Shown here one piece after another: positions 8,808 through 20,955 of a DNA stretch of 43,619 nucleotides. The DNA is from an uncultured Chlorobiaceae bacterium (GTDB lineage Bacteria > Bacteroidota > Chlorobiia > Chlorobiales > Chlorobiaceae), in assembly GCA_903994525.1 (NCBI GenBank), contig CAJEXW010000020.1, forward strand, positions 1 through 43,619. Direction: 5' to 3'. A model generated the notes under the pieces. The model worked only from the letters and a program-made list of their open reading frames with translations. It had not been told where the DNA came from and made no database searches. How positions within the stretch are numbered: position 1 is the first letter of the stretch; the number at the start of each line of letters is the position of its first letter. The position numbers and the translations under genes were made by a program.

Positions 8808-9158
8808 ATGAAATTTCCGGTTTGTGAGTTTGCTGTGTCGGAGCCAGGGTTTTACTCTCAATGTGCCTCATGCCCGATTGATTCCTCTTTGCCTGGTTGT
8901 GCACTTGAGCCGCTTGAAGACGGGAGATATCAGTTCGAGGGTACCACTCCCAATGGAGGGGTTCGGGCTGTTTTTCATTTCCGGGATAATGAAGGCAATC
9001 AGGTTTTAAAGAGAGATGCCATGCATGTTGAGATTCATGAGCTTGATGAACAGGGACATCTGATTATGATGCTCTATGGTATGGTTGACCCTGAGGGGGT
9101 GATCTATCTTAAAAAGTCGGGGGTGGAAAACACGTATAGTCGGGAAGGAAACAAATAA
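8808..9158 (+). CDS. Small Cys-containing protein of unknown function
   Basis: A 116-residue soluble protein. Its N-terminus has four cysteines within 25 residues (C-E-F ... C-A-S-C ... G-C), which could hold a metal or an iron-sulfur cluster. The rest is predicted strands with no motif I know. I chose ATG 8808 because GAGGGAG lies just upstream; a longer frame from TTG 8769 has no such site. It ends 19 bases before the ferredoxin-NADP reductase gene, so a link to redox work is possible but unproven. Confidence 0.7.
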   Translation: MKFPVCEFAVSEPGFYSQCASCPIDSSLPGCALEPLEDGRYQFEGTTPNGGVRAVFHFRDNEGNQVLKRDAMHVEIHELDEQGHLIMMLYGMVDPEGVIYLKKSGVENTYSREGNK

Positions 9159-9174
9159 TCCGGTACAGCCTTAG

Positions 9175-11131
<1,957 letters not shown>

Positions 11132-11145
11132 TTACATGCTCAGTC

Positions 11146-12021
11146 ATGCCATCCGAAAAGGTTACCATCGCCCTCGTTCAAACCTCCTGCCAGCGCGATA
11201 CTGCGGCCAATTTTGCCAGGGCATGTGGCAAAATCAGGGAGGCGGCAGCGCTTGGTGCCCGAATTATCTGTTTACAGGAGCTGTTTGCCACCCGCTATTT
11301 CTGCCAGACGGAGGATTATCAGTCGTTCGAGTATGCGGAGCAGGTGCCTGGCCCGTCAACGCTGGTGATACAGGAACTTGCCCGTGAGCTGGAGGTGGTG
11401 CTTGTTGCGTCGTTGTTTGAACGGCGGGCAAGAGGCTTGTATCACAATACGGCCGTGGTGATTGATGCTGACGGCAGGTATCTCGGCAACTACCGCAAGA
11501 TGCACATTCCCGACGATCCGGGCTTTTACGAGAAGTTTTATTTTACACCGGGCGACCTCGGATACAAGGTATTCAAAACTCGCTATGCCACTCTCGGCGT
11601 GTTGATCTGCTGGGACCAGTGGTACCCTGAAGCGGCCCGACTGACGGCGCTCAAGGGGGCAGAAATTCTTTTTTATCCAACCGCTATTGGTTGGGCAACC
11701 GATGAGCATTCAGTCGAGGTGCGTCGCGCTCAGCGGGAGGCTTGGATAACCATACAGAGGAGCCATGCCATTGCCAACGGGGTGTTCGTCGCGGCGGCCA
11801 ACAGGGTTGGAACGGAGGATGCGCTGGAGTTCTGGGGTAACAGCTTTGTCTGCGATCCCTTCGGCCAGATGATTCAGGAGGCTGCCCATCAGGAGGAGGC
11901 CATTGTGGTGGCCGAGTGTGACCGGAGCCGAATCGAATTTTATCGTTCACACTGGCCGTTTCTGCGTGATCGTCGTATTGAAACCTACAGTGAGTTGCAG
12001 CGGCGTTTTATTGATGAATAG
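11146..12021 (+). CDS. aguB: N-carbamoylputrescine amidase (nitrilase superfamily)
   Basis: A 291-residue carbon-nitrogen hydrolase with the full Glu-Lys-Cys triad: Glu in CLQELFATRYFC, Lys in YRKMHIPDDPGF, Cys in LICWDQWYPE. The phrases match N-carbamoylputrescine amidases, which release putrescine, CO2 and ammonia. I chose ATG 11146 because the frame upstream of it lies inside menA. The agmatine deiminase gene, the step before, lies 1.3 kb downstream on the same strand. Confidence 0.93.
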   Translation: MPSEKVTIALVQTSCQRDTAANFARACGKIREAAALGARIICLQELFATRYFCQTEDYQSFEYAEQVPGPSTLVIQELARELEVVLVASLFERRARGLYHNTAVVIDADGRYLGNYRKMHIPDDPGFYEKFYFTPGDLGYKVFKTRYATLGVLICWDQWYPEAARLTALKGAEILFYPTAIGWATDEHSVEVRRAQREAWITIQRSHAIANGVFVAAANRVGTEDALEFWGNSFVCDPFGQMIQEAAHQEEAIVVAECDRSRIEFYRSHWPFLRDRRIETYSELQRRFIDE

Positions 12022-12078
12022 GCCACCACCACTCTCTTTGCCGCAGCTTTTTTTCTAATCTAATCTATTCTCTTGTTT

Positions 12079-13320
12079 ATGAATCTCTTTGGCTCCGTCG
12101 TTTTTTTTACTCTGCTCATCACTTTTGTTATCAAACTGGTTTCGGAGCTGCTCAATCTCAAATCGGCCGCAACCGGTCTCCCGCTGGAGTATGCCGGTGT
12201 GTTTGATGAAGAGGCCTACAGAAAGTCAGGCGACTACCTTGGCGCAACGACCCGGCTTTCGCTGCTTGCATCCGCACTTGATCTTCTTGTTCTTCTTCTT
12301 TTCTGGTTTTCAGGCGGTTTTAATCTGCTCGATCAGTTTCTGAGAGGATATGGTTTTCATGCAATCATCAACGGAGTGCTCTACATTGCCTCTCTGCTGC
12401 TGATGCAGTCGTTGATCGATCTCCCTTTCAGCATCTACAAAACGTTTGTCATTGAGGAGAAATTTGGATTCAACAAAACCACTCCGGCGGTTTTTGTGAC
12501 AGATCTGCTGAAAAGCCTGTTTCTTGCGGCACTACTTGGTCTTCCGATATTGGCAGGAGTGCTCTGGTTTTTTGAGAAGAGTGGAGTGCTGGCGTGGCTC
12601 TGGGCATGGGGCGGGGTGACGGTTGTCTCTCTTCTGCTGCAGTATATTGCTCCAACCTGGATTATGCCGCTCTTTAACAAATTTGTGCCGCTTGAAGAGG
12701 GTCCACTGAAAAGCGCTATTATGGAATATGCCGATACCGTCAGCTTCCCCTTGTCAGGCGTTTACGTGCTTGATGGCTCAAAGCGTTCAGCCAAAGCCAA
12801 CGCCTTTTTTACAGGGTTTGGAAAACGCAAGAGAATCGCCCTGTTCGACACGCTCATTGCGGCGCATCCGGTTCAGGAGCTGGTGGCCGTGCTTGCTCAC
12901 GAGATAGGGCACTTCAAGAAAAAGCATATCATCATCAACATGGCCCTCAGCCTTGCTAACCTCGGGGCGCTCTTTTTTCTCCTCTCTCTTTTCATGAATA
13001 ACCGTGCGCTGTTTGATGCCTTTTTTATGAAGGATCTCTCCGTGTATGGCAGCCTGATCTTTTTTTCACTGCTGTATACTCCGGTGGAGTGGTTGCTCTC
13101 GATTGTTATGCAGCTCCTTTCAAGAAAGCATGAGTATGAAGCCGATGCTTATGCGGTTTCAACCTGTGCCCAGGGAGCCTCGCTTGCTGATGCGCTGAAG
13201 ACCTTGTCGCGTAACAACTTGTCGAATCTGACCCCTCATCCTCTCTATGTTTTTCTGAACTATTCCCATCCACCGGTTTTGCAGCGCATCAGGCGCATTC
13301 GCGATCATGTTGCCGGTTGA
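12079..13320 (+). CDS. M48 family membrane metalloprotease (Ste24-like)
   Basis: A 413-residue membrane protein with about seven helices. The zinc site is intact: VAVLAHEIGHFKKKH (H-E-x-x-H) and, ~75 residues on, the third ligand in HEYEADAYAV. Domain order and length match CAAX prenyl protease 1 / Ste24. In bacteria such enzymes take part in membrane protein quality control; the substrate here is unknown. ATG 12079 is preferred over TTG 12073. It lies between the two putrescine genes, and its stop precedes the aguA ATG by 16 bases. Confidence 0.92.
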   Translation: MNLFGSVVFFTLLITFVIKLVSELLNLKSAATGLPLEYAGVFDEEAYRKSGDYLGATTRLSLLASALDLLVLLLFWFSGGFNLLDQFLRGYGFHAIINGVLYIASLLLMQSLIDLPFSIYKTFVIEEKFGFNKTTPAVFVTDLLKSLFLAALLGLPILAGVLWFFEKSGVLAWLWAWGGVTVVSLLLQYIAPTWIMPLFNKFVPLEEGPLKSAIMEYADTVSFPLSGVYVLDGSKRSAKANAFFTGFGKRKRIALFDTLIAAHPVQELVAVLAHEIGHFKKKHIIINMALSLANLGALFFLLSLFMNNRALFDAFFMKDLSVYGSLIFFSLLYTPVEWLLSIVMQLLSRKHEYEADAYAVSTCAQGASLADALKTLSRNNLSNLTPHPLYVFLNYSHPPVLQRIRRIRDHVAG

Positions 13321-13336
13321 ACCAAACCTCAACTGT

Positions 13337-14380
13337 ATGAGTGATTCTGGCTATTCTATGCCCCCGGAGTGGGCTTTGCACAAGGCAACTTGGCTCTCCT
13401 GGCCTCACCGGCTTCAGACGTGGCCCGGGAAGTTTGAGCCGGTTCCGGCGGTTTTTGTGGAGATTGCCGCCTGGCTGAGCTCTTCGGAAGAGGTGCATAT
13501 CAATGTGGTTGATGCAACGATGGAGCGAGAGGTTTCGGCCTTGCTTGCCGATTCACACCATGAGCAACTTCGGATGGATCATATTTTTTTCCACCAGATT
13601 CCCACCAACGATGCATGGTGCAGGGATCACGGGCCGAATTTTGTTGTTCGTCAGCAAGATGGAGTGCACGAAAAAGTGATTATGAACTGGGAGTACAATG
13701 CCTGGGGCGGTAAATATCCGGCTTTTCAGGAGGATAATGCTGTGCCCGAAAAGATTGCGGAGTTCCTTCAGTTGCCCCTTGTTGCCCCTGGTATGGTGCT
13801 TGAAGGTGGTTCCATTGACGTGAATGGCAAGGGGCTGCTGCTGACAAGCGAGGCCTGTCTGCTGAATCCCAACCGCAACCCATCAATGAGCCGGGAGCAG
13901 ATTGAGCAGACGCTTGGCAGGTATCTCGGTGTTCAAAAGGTGCTTTGGCTGGGCGATGGAATTGTAGGCGACGATACGGATGGTCATGTGGATGATATGG
14001 CCCGTTTTGTCAATGAAACGACGGTGGTGATTGCCGTGGAGGAGAATCCTGATGATGTGAATTATGCGGCGTTGCAGGAGAACTACCAGAGGTTGCAAAG
14101 CTGCACTGCCCTTGATGGCTCTCTGCTGAACGTGGTTGTGTTGCCGATGCCATCTCCGGTTATCCATAATGGGGTGCGATTGCCAGCAAGCTATGCAAAT
14201 TTTTATATCGGCAACAGCGTGGTGCTTGTTCCCACCTATCGCTGTGAGCAAGACGAGAAAGCGTTGAAGATTCTCCGGCAATTGTTCCCTGGGCGGAGGG
14301 TTGTCGGGATAGACTGCACCGACCTCGTCTGGGGGCTCGGAGCGATTCACTGCATTACGCATGAAGAGCCTGAAGTGTAA
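13337..14380 (+). CDS. aguA: Agmatine deiminase
   Basis: A 347-residue member of the porphyromonas-type peptidylarginine deiminase/agmatine deiminase family. Diagnostic residues are the N-terminal TNDAWCRDHGPNF, the GDDTDGHVDDMARF segment with the catalytic His, and the nucleophile Cys in GLGAIHCITHEEP. It converts agmatine to N-carbamoylputrescine and ammonia. ATG 13337 gives the family-like start MSDSGYSMPPEW; an upstream in-frame start at 13307 would overlap the M48 gene. With aguB it completes the agmatine-to-putrescine route. Confidence 0.94.
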   Translation: MSDSGYSMPPEWALHKATWLSWPHRLQTWPGKFEPVPAVFVEIAAWLSSSEEVHINVVDATMEREVSALLADSHHEQLRMDHIFFHQIPTNDAWCRDHGPNFVVRQQDGVHEKVIMNWEYNAWGGKYPAFQEDNAVPEKIAEFLQLPLVAPGMVLEGGSIDVNGKGLLLTSEACLLNPNRNPSMSREQIEQTLGRYLGVQKVLWLGDGIVGDDTDGHVDDMARFVNETTVVIAVEENPDDVNYAALQENYQRLQSCTALDGSLLNVVVLPMPSPVIHNGVRLPASYANFYIGNSVVLVPTYRCEQDEKALKILRQLFPGRRVVGIDCTDLVWGLGAIHCITHEEPEV

Positions 14381-14405
14381 GAGTATAGCCCTTTTCTAAA
14401 AGCAC

Positions 14406-14429
14406 AAAAGCGGCCTCGCGGCCGCCTTT
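14406..14429. terminator. Bidirectional terminator between aguA and mdh
   Basis: A perfect GCGGCC / GGCCGC stem with a 4-base loop (TCGC), flanked by AAAA on the left and TTT on the right, lies between the convergent genes aguA and mdh. The T-tracts are short, so termination strength is uncertain. Confidence 0.6.
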
Positions 14430-14451
14430 GACGGTTTCCTGTGCTCATACA

Positions 14452-15474
<1,023 letters not shown>

Positions 15475-15509
15475 CCATCGAAATAAATTTAATGTACAGC
15501 AATTCCTGG

Positions 15510-15764
15510 TTAGCAGGGGAGTATATTGACCTGCTTTTTGTTGTTGCGCCCATTACGGAAGGTCACCACGCCGTCAACAAGTGCGAAAATAGTATGATCA
15601 CGTCCCAAACCGGCGTTGATGCCCGGCTTGATAACGGTTCCTCTCTGGCGAAGAATAATGGTGCCCGCAGCGACGGTAGAGCCACCGGCAGCTTTTACAC
15701 CAAGATATTTCGGATTACTGTCGCGACCGTTTTTTGTCGATCCACCACCTTTCTTATGAGCCAT
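15510..15764 (-). CDS. rpmA: 50S ribosomal protein L27
   Basis: An 84-residue L27. The N-terminus [19 protein letters not shown] and the central [10 protein letters not shown] are the family signatures. L27 reaches the peptidyl-transferase centre with its N-terminal tail. It follows rplU by 38 bases, the usual bacterial order. Confidence 0.97.
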   Translation of the reverse strand: MAHKKGGGSTKNGRDSNPKYLGVKAAGGSTVAAGTIILRQRGTVIKPGINAGLGRDHTIFALVDGVVTFRNGRNNKKQVNILPC

Positions 15765-15802
15765 AGCTAAAAATTAATCGTTTGAAATCCTGAATAGTGT
15801 GT

Positions 15803-16093
15803 TTAAAGCGAAACAACCTCAATCTGGGTCATCTGCTGACGGTGTCCGTTTCGTACCTGATACCGTTTTCTCCGTTTTTTCTTGAAAACAATAACCTTGG
15901 TATCCTTGACATGGCCAAGAACTTTCGCCTGAATGCTGCCATCAGAATTCAGCGTTGTATTCTCTCCGTCAATCTGCGCCAGGGTTTTGATTGCCAAGGT
16001 GTCGCCAATTGCAGCTTTTTGTCTTGGGACGAAGAGCGTATCCCCTTGTCTTACCAGATATTGTTTGTCGGAAATCTTGATCAGCGCCTGCAT
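15803..16093 (-). CDS. rplU: 50S ribosomal protein L21
   Basis: A 96-residue L21 with the C-terminal family stretch VIVFKKKRRKRYQVRNGHRQ. L21 binds 23S rRNA. First gene of the rplU-rpmA pair. Confidence 0.97.
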   Translation of the reverse strand: MQALIKISDKQYLVRQGDTLFVPRQKAAIGDTLAIKTLAQIDGENTTLNSDGSIQAKVLGHVKDTKVIVFKKKRRKRYQVRNGHRQQMTQIEVVSL

Positions 16094-16203
16094 TACAGAT
16101 ATATTTTAGTGATAAAGGTCCGAAATATAGTATTAATTCCCTCAAAATCAAACAATGGAAAAGCGTCTCCTGAAATCTGTTCAAGGGTTTGATAGTGGAA
16201 CAT

Positions 16204-16644
16204 TCAAAGCAGGAAAAAGCTGACCGTCAGCACCAGGGCAAACATGGAGAGCGAAATGGTGAAGAGGCGATACCAGCGCTTGTAATCAGCGATGGAGCAT
16301 GGGTAGCTGAGTGTGCGTATGGATCGGGTGATATAGCCAAGGGTGAGGGCAACCTGAACCACAATCAGGGCGATTTTGACAAACACCCAGATCGTCCAGC
16401 CGTGATAGAGTGCTGCCAGCAGGATGCCGGTGACAATGACCATCTTGAAACCGGTGTCGGCAATTTTGGTTTCAAGCTTGATGTAACGCTGGAGCAGTGA
16501 GCCGTATTCGGCGGTATTGCCTGCGTTACCGGTGAGTTTGTCTTCAATGGTTTTAAGAAAATAGATTGAGGCAAGCACTGAACCGAACCATGCAGCAAAA
16601 GAGGTGATGTGCAGAAAGCGCAGCAGGGTATGAAGAATTTCCAT
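16204..16644 (-). CDS. Membrane protein of unknown function, four helices
   Basis: A 146-residue protein with four predicted membrane helices. The first (LLRFLHITSFAAWFGSVLASIYF) carries a His and a Trp in an arrangement also found in CopD/DUF2269-type membrane proteins, so heme or metal binding is possible but not shown. I chose ATG 16644 because it starts the hydrophobic family-like part; a longer frame reaches 16713. It stands alone between rplU and mutS. Confidence 0.65.
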   Translation of the reverse strand: MEILHTLLRFLHITSFAAWFGSVLASIYFLKTIEDKLTGNAGNTAEYGSLLQRYIKLETKIADTGFKMVIVTGILLAALYHGWTIWVFVKIALIVVQVALTLGYITRSIRTLSYPCSIADYKRWYRLFTISLSMFALVLTVSFFLL

Positions 16645-16827
16645 AGTTTCGACCGATGATGGATGTTCAGGACTATTTTTGGCAACATAACCATTTATTG
16701 CCGCGTTTGTCAAGAGAGAAGCGCCGATTTCTCGCGCTTGTTTATTAAGGTGCGCTGAAGTAGCTTCTTTTTCAAAAAGCGGCCATGTGTTGCTGCTGAA
16801 ACCTGATTAATTGTCGCTGAGGATGTT

Positions 16828-19446
16828 ATGAGCAAAGCAGAAGGCCCTACGCAGAAAGAGCACTCCCCAATGATGCGGCAGTATCTGGAGGTCAAGGAGC
16901 GATACCCCGATTTTCTGCTGCTCTTCAGGGTGGGCGATTTTTACGAAACCTTTTTTGATGATGCCGTTACGGTCGCAACCGCATTGAACATTGTGCTCAC
17001 CAAGCGCACCGTCGATATCCCCATGGCAGGCTTTCCCCACCATGCCAGCGAAGGATACATTGCCAAACTGGTGAAAAAAGGGTTCAAGGTGGCGGTCTGT
17101 GATCAGGTTGAAGACCCGGCTGACGCCAAAGGAATTGTCCGCCGCGAAATTACCGACATCATTACTCCGGGCGTCACCTACAGCGACAAGCTGCTTGACG
17201 ACCGGCACAACAACTACCTCTCTGCGGTGGCTTATGTCAAAGAGGGGAGAGCACTGCTTGCCGGGGTGGCCTTTATTGATGTTACCACGGCTGAATTCAA
17301 AATTGCCTCATTGCGCCCCGAAGAGCTCAAGGATTTTCTTCTGTCACTTCACCCCTCGGAAATTCTGGTCTCCTCCGCCGAGAGAGAGCGTGCCGAACTA
17401 CTGAAAAAAGCACTGCCACCGGAGACGCTGGTGACGGAGGTTGAGTCGTGGATGTTCAGTGAAGAGCAGGCGCAGGAGGTGCTGGCGCGGCAGTTCAAGA
17501 CCCACTCGCTGAAGGGCTTCGGCATTGAGGGCAACCGTGCCGGAAGGGTGGCGGCTGGCGTGGTGCTCCAGTATCTTGAGGAGACCCGGCAGAATCGTCT
17601 TCACTACATCACCCGCATTGGTGAGCTGCATAACGCCGAGTACATGACGCTCGATCAGCAGACCAAGCGCAATCTGGAGATTATCTCCTCCATGCAGGAT
17701 GGCACACTGAACGGGAGCTTGCTTCAGGTGATGGATCGCACGCGCAACCCCATGGGGGCCCGGCTAATCCGGCGCTGGCTTCAGCGACCGCTGAAAAAGG
17801 TCGAGGAGATCAGGCTGCGCCTCGATGCGGTTGGAGAGCTGACCGAGAACCGGGCGTTGCGGGAGGGGCTCAGCGAGCAGATGTCGGCCATCAACGATCT
17901 TGAGCGCTCCCTTGCCCGTATTGCCACGTTTCGCACCATTCCACGGGAGGTTCGCCAGCTTGGCCTCTCGCTCTCTGCCATTCCGAAGATTCAGGAGCTG
18001 CTGCATCATGCTGGTTCGGCCCGGCTGGGATCGCTTGCCTTTACGTTGCAGCCGCTGCCGGAGCTTGCTTTGCGAATTGATGAGGCGATCGATCCCGAAT
18101 CTGGTGCATCCATGCGTGATGGCGGTTATATTCGCGCTGGCTACAACGCCGAGCTTGATGATCTTCGTTCAGTTGCCTCGACCGCCAAAGACCGGCTCCT
18201 GCAGATTCAGCAGGAGGAGCGGGCTGCCACCACCATCTCGTCGCTCAAGGTGAGTTTCAACAAGGTGTTCGGCTACTACATCGAAATCAGTCGCGCCAAC
18301 AGCGACAAGGTTCCCGCCTATTACGAAAAGAAGCAGACCCTTGTCAACGCCGAGCGCTACACCATTCCCGCCTTGAAAGAGTACGAGGAGAAGATTCTCA
18401 ATGCCGAAGAGAAAAGCCTGTTGCTCGAAGCGCAGCTCTTTCACGACCTCTGCCTTCTCATTGCCGAACAGGCATCAGGGATACAGGAAAACGCTGCTCT
18501 CATTGCTGAAATTGATTCGCTCTGCTCTTTTGCCCTCTCTGCGGTTGAATACGGCTACTGCAAACCGGAGATTATGGAGCACGAAAAGCTCTTTATTGTT
18601 GGTGGGCGTCATCCCGTACTTGAAAGGATGATGAGCGTTGAAGAGCCTTATGTACCGAATGACTGTCACTTCGACGACAAGCAGAAGATGCTGATGATTA
18701 CCGGTCCCAACATGGCGGGTAAAAGCTCCTTTCTGCGTCAGATCGGGCTGATTGTGCTGCTGGCGCAGGCGGGGAGCTTTGTTCCGGCTGAGCGGGCGGA
18801 GATTGGGCTGGTTGACCGCATCTTTACACGGGTCGGCGCTTCCGACAACCTTGCCTCCGGTGAGAGTACCTTTCTTGTTGAGATGAATGAAGCGGCCAGC
18901 ATTCTCAACAATGCTACCTCCAGAAGCCTGCTGCTGCTCGACGAGATCGGGCGCGGCACCAGCACCTTCGACGGCATGTCCATTGCCTGGTCAATGAGCG
19001 AATATATCTGCCGCTCAATTGGTGCCAAAACCCTCTTTGCCACCCATTATCATGAACTTGCCGAACTGGAGAGCCGACTGCCGGCTGTGGTTAACTACAA
19101 TGCCACTGTCGTTGAGACTGCCGACAAGGTGATTTTTTTGCGCAAGATTGTTCGTGGCTCCACCGACAACAGCTACGGCATTGAGGTGGCCAAAATGGCA
19201 GGAATGCCTGTGGAGGTGATTACCCGCGCCAAAGAGATTCTTGCGGGGATGGAGAAGCGCGACATTGAGATTCCTCCGAACCGTCCACCCAAAATAAAAA
19301 GTATGCAGATCAGCCTGTTTGAAGAGGCCGACAACCAGCTTCGCAAAGCCGTTGAGTCGCTTGATCTCGACCGGCTCACCCCGCTTGATGCTCTGCTGGA
19401 GCTGAAAAAGTTGCAGGAGCTGGCACTGCACGGGGGCGGCTACTGA
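16828..19446 (+). CDS. mutS: DNA mismatch repair protein MutS
   Basis: An 872-residue full-length MutS. The mismatch-reading F-x-E motif is DFYETFFDD (about residue 34). The ATPase has the Walker [14 protein letters not shown], the Walker B region [20 protein letters not shown] and FATHYHEL. MutS binds mismatches and starts repair with MutL. The stop TGA overlaps the ATG of the radical SAM gene by one base, so the two are probably coupled. Confidence 0.98.
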   Translation: MSKAEGPTQKEHSPMMRQYLEVKERYPDFLLLFRVGDFYETFFDDAVTVATALNIVLTKRTVDIPMAGFPHHASEGYIAKLVKKGFKVAVCDQVEDPADAKGIVRREITDIITPGVTYSDKLLDDRHNNYLSAVAYVKEGRALLAGVAFIDVTTAEFKIASLRPEELKDFLLSLHPSEILVSSAERERAELLKKALPPETLVTEVESWMFSEEQAQEVLARQFKTHSLKGFGIEGNRAGRVAAGVVLQYLEETRQNRLHYITRIGELHNAEYMTLDQQTKRNLEIISSMQDGTLNGSLLQVMDRTRNPMGARLIRRWLQRPLKKVEEIRLRLDAVGELTENRALREGLSEQMSAINDLERSLARIATFRTIPREVRQLGLSLSAIPKIQELLHHAGSARLGSLAFTLQPLPELALRIDEAIDPESGASMRDGGYIRAGYNAELDDLRSVASTAKDRLLQIQQEERAATTISSLKVSFNKVFGYYIEISRANSDKVPAYYEKKQTLVNAERYTIPALKEYEEKILNAEEKSLLLEAQLFHDLCLLIAEQASGIQENAALIAEIDSLCSFALSAVEYGYCKPEIMEHEKLFIVGGRHPVLERMMSVEEPYVPNDCHFDDKQKMLMITGPNMAGKSSFLRQIGLIVLLAQAGSFVPAERAEIGLVDRIFTRVGASDNLASGESTFLVEMNEAASILNNATSRSLLLLDEIGRGTSTFDGMSIAWSMSEYICRSIGAKTLFATHYHELAELESRLPAVVNYNATVVETADKVIFLRKIVRGSTDNSYGIEVAKMAGMPVEVITRAKEILAGMEKRDIEIPPNRPPKIKSMQISLFEEADNQLRKAVESLDLDRLTPLDALLELKKLQELALHGGGY

Positions 19447-20870
19447 TGACGGTTTCGGGAGAGAAAAAGGTACTGCTGATTTTTATCCAGGCTGACAGCG
19501 GCGTTGACGGAGCCGCTTCGCTCGACAGCGCCTCAGCCAAACGGAGTCTCTTCAGCTCATTGAAAGACACCGCCCTGAGTAACATCATCCGGCGGGCACA
19601 GTTCGCCATTCCTCCGCTGGCGCTGATGATTCTCAGCTCCCAGAAAGTGGCGGGCGTGAGCCAGACCTTCTGCGACCTGCGTTTTGAGAAACTTCCGCTC
19701 GACCAGCACTGGGATATGGCTGGCATCAGCGTCCAGACCGGTGCCGTCAGGCCAGCCTTTGAGCTTGCCCGTGCACTCCGTTCCAGAGGCATCAAGGTGG
19801 TGCTCGGTGGCCCTTACGTTTCCATCTTCCCCGACCAGTGCCGCGACCATGCCGACGCGCTTGTTATTGGCGAGGCCGACGATATCTGGCGCGAGGTGCA
19901 GGAGGATCTGCTTGCCGGCGCCCTCAAGCCGGAGTATCGGGTTGCCGCATTTCCCGACCTCTCGATTGAGCGTGTTGTTGGGAAGAGTGCGCTCGACATC
20001 AAGAGCTACTTCACCACCAACGTGGTGCAGACCACCCGAGGCTGCCCCTTCAGTTGCGACTTCTGCAACGTCCATGTCATGAATGGCCACCGACTGCGCC
20101 ACCGAAGCATTCCCGCCGTTCTCAGGGAGGTTGAAACGTTTCTGAAAGAGGACAAGCGGATCTTCTTCTTTCTCGACGACACCATCAACGCCGACGAAGA
20201 GTATGCCGAACAGCTCTTTCGCCAACTGGAACCCTTCAACATCAAATGGGTAGGCCAGGCCACCACCGCCCTTGGCGAAAAACCCCGACTGCTCGATGCC
20301 TTTGCCCGCTCCGGTTGCGGCGCCCTCCTGATCGGTATTGAGAGCCTCACCGACGGTAGCAACCATGCCCACAAGAAGTTCCATAACCCCGCCGCCCGCC
20401 AGGTGGAGTGCATCAAGCATATCCGCCAGGCAGGGATATGCGTCTACGGCAGCTTCATCTACGGCCTCGACGAAGACACCCTCGAACTCCCCGCCAAACT
20501 CGAAGCCTTCATTGAAGAGACCAGCGTTGATGTACCCGGCATCAACCTCCTGCGCCCCATTCCCGGCACCGGCGTTTTCAATCGACTGGCACTCGAAGGA
20601 CGACTGCTCCACTCCCCGGATGATCACGATGCCTTCAAGTTTTCATGGGGGCAGGAGATGCTCTACAAGCCTTTGCGCATTCCGCTGCAAGAGTTTATTC
20701 CGAGTTATACCACGCTGACGAGCCGCGTTTTTACCGTGCAGAATGCCGTGAAGCGTGCTATGCGTGCGCCCCGGCTGCGGTCGGCGGTGTTGATGTTCAA
20801 TTTGCTCTACGTGCACATGTACGGCATGGCACGGAAGGATTTGCTGCGGCAATTGGGGGGGATGGGGTGA
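19446..20870 (+). CDS. B12-binding radical SAM protein
   Basis: A 474-residue protein. An N-terminal cobalamin-binding-like domain contains VLGGPYVSIFPD and ADALVIGEAD (119-145). The radical SAM cluster motif is C200-x3-C204-x2-C207. A C-terminal segment resembles the DUF4070 end of methylase-like members such as HpnP and the bacteriochlorophyll methyltransferases BchQ/BchR. The substrate cannot be told from sequence; a methylation or ring-modifying role is a family-level guess. Its last 130 bases recur, diverged, at 27257-27391, which marks the edge of the island that begins right after it. Confidence 0.85.
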   Translation: MTVSGEKKVLLIFIQADSGVDGAASLDSASAKRSLFSSLKDTALSNIIRRAQFAIPPLALMILSSQKVAGVSQTFCDLRFEKLPLDQHWDMAGISVQTGAVRPAFELARALRSRGIKVVLGGPYVSIFPDQCRDHADALVIGEADDIWREVQEDLLAGALKPEYRVAAFPDLSIERVVGKSALDIKSYFTTNVVQTTRGCPFSCDFCNVHVMNGHRLRHRSIPAVLREVETFLKEDKRIFFFLDDTINADEEYAEQLFRQLEPFNIKWVGQATTALGEKPRLLDAFARSGCGALLIGIESLTDGSNHAHKKFHNPAARQVECIKHIRQAGICVYGSFIYGLDEDTLELPAKLEAFIEETSVDVPGINLLRPIPGTGVFNRLALEGRLLHSPDDHDAFKFSWGQEMLYKPLRIPLQEFIPSYTTLTSRVFTVQNAVKRAMRAPRLRSAVLMFNLLYVHMYGMARKDLLRQLGGMG

Positions 20871-20955
20871 TGCAGAATAAAAAATGAGGGTAAATCGCTA
20901 TATTGTCCGCAAAAGGCCAAAAGTTCGCCGTCCATTATAAATTGAAAAAAAGTTC

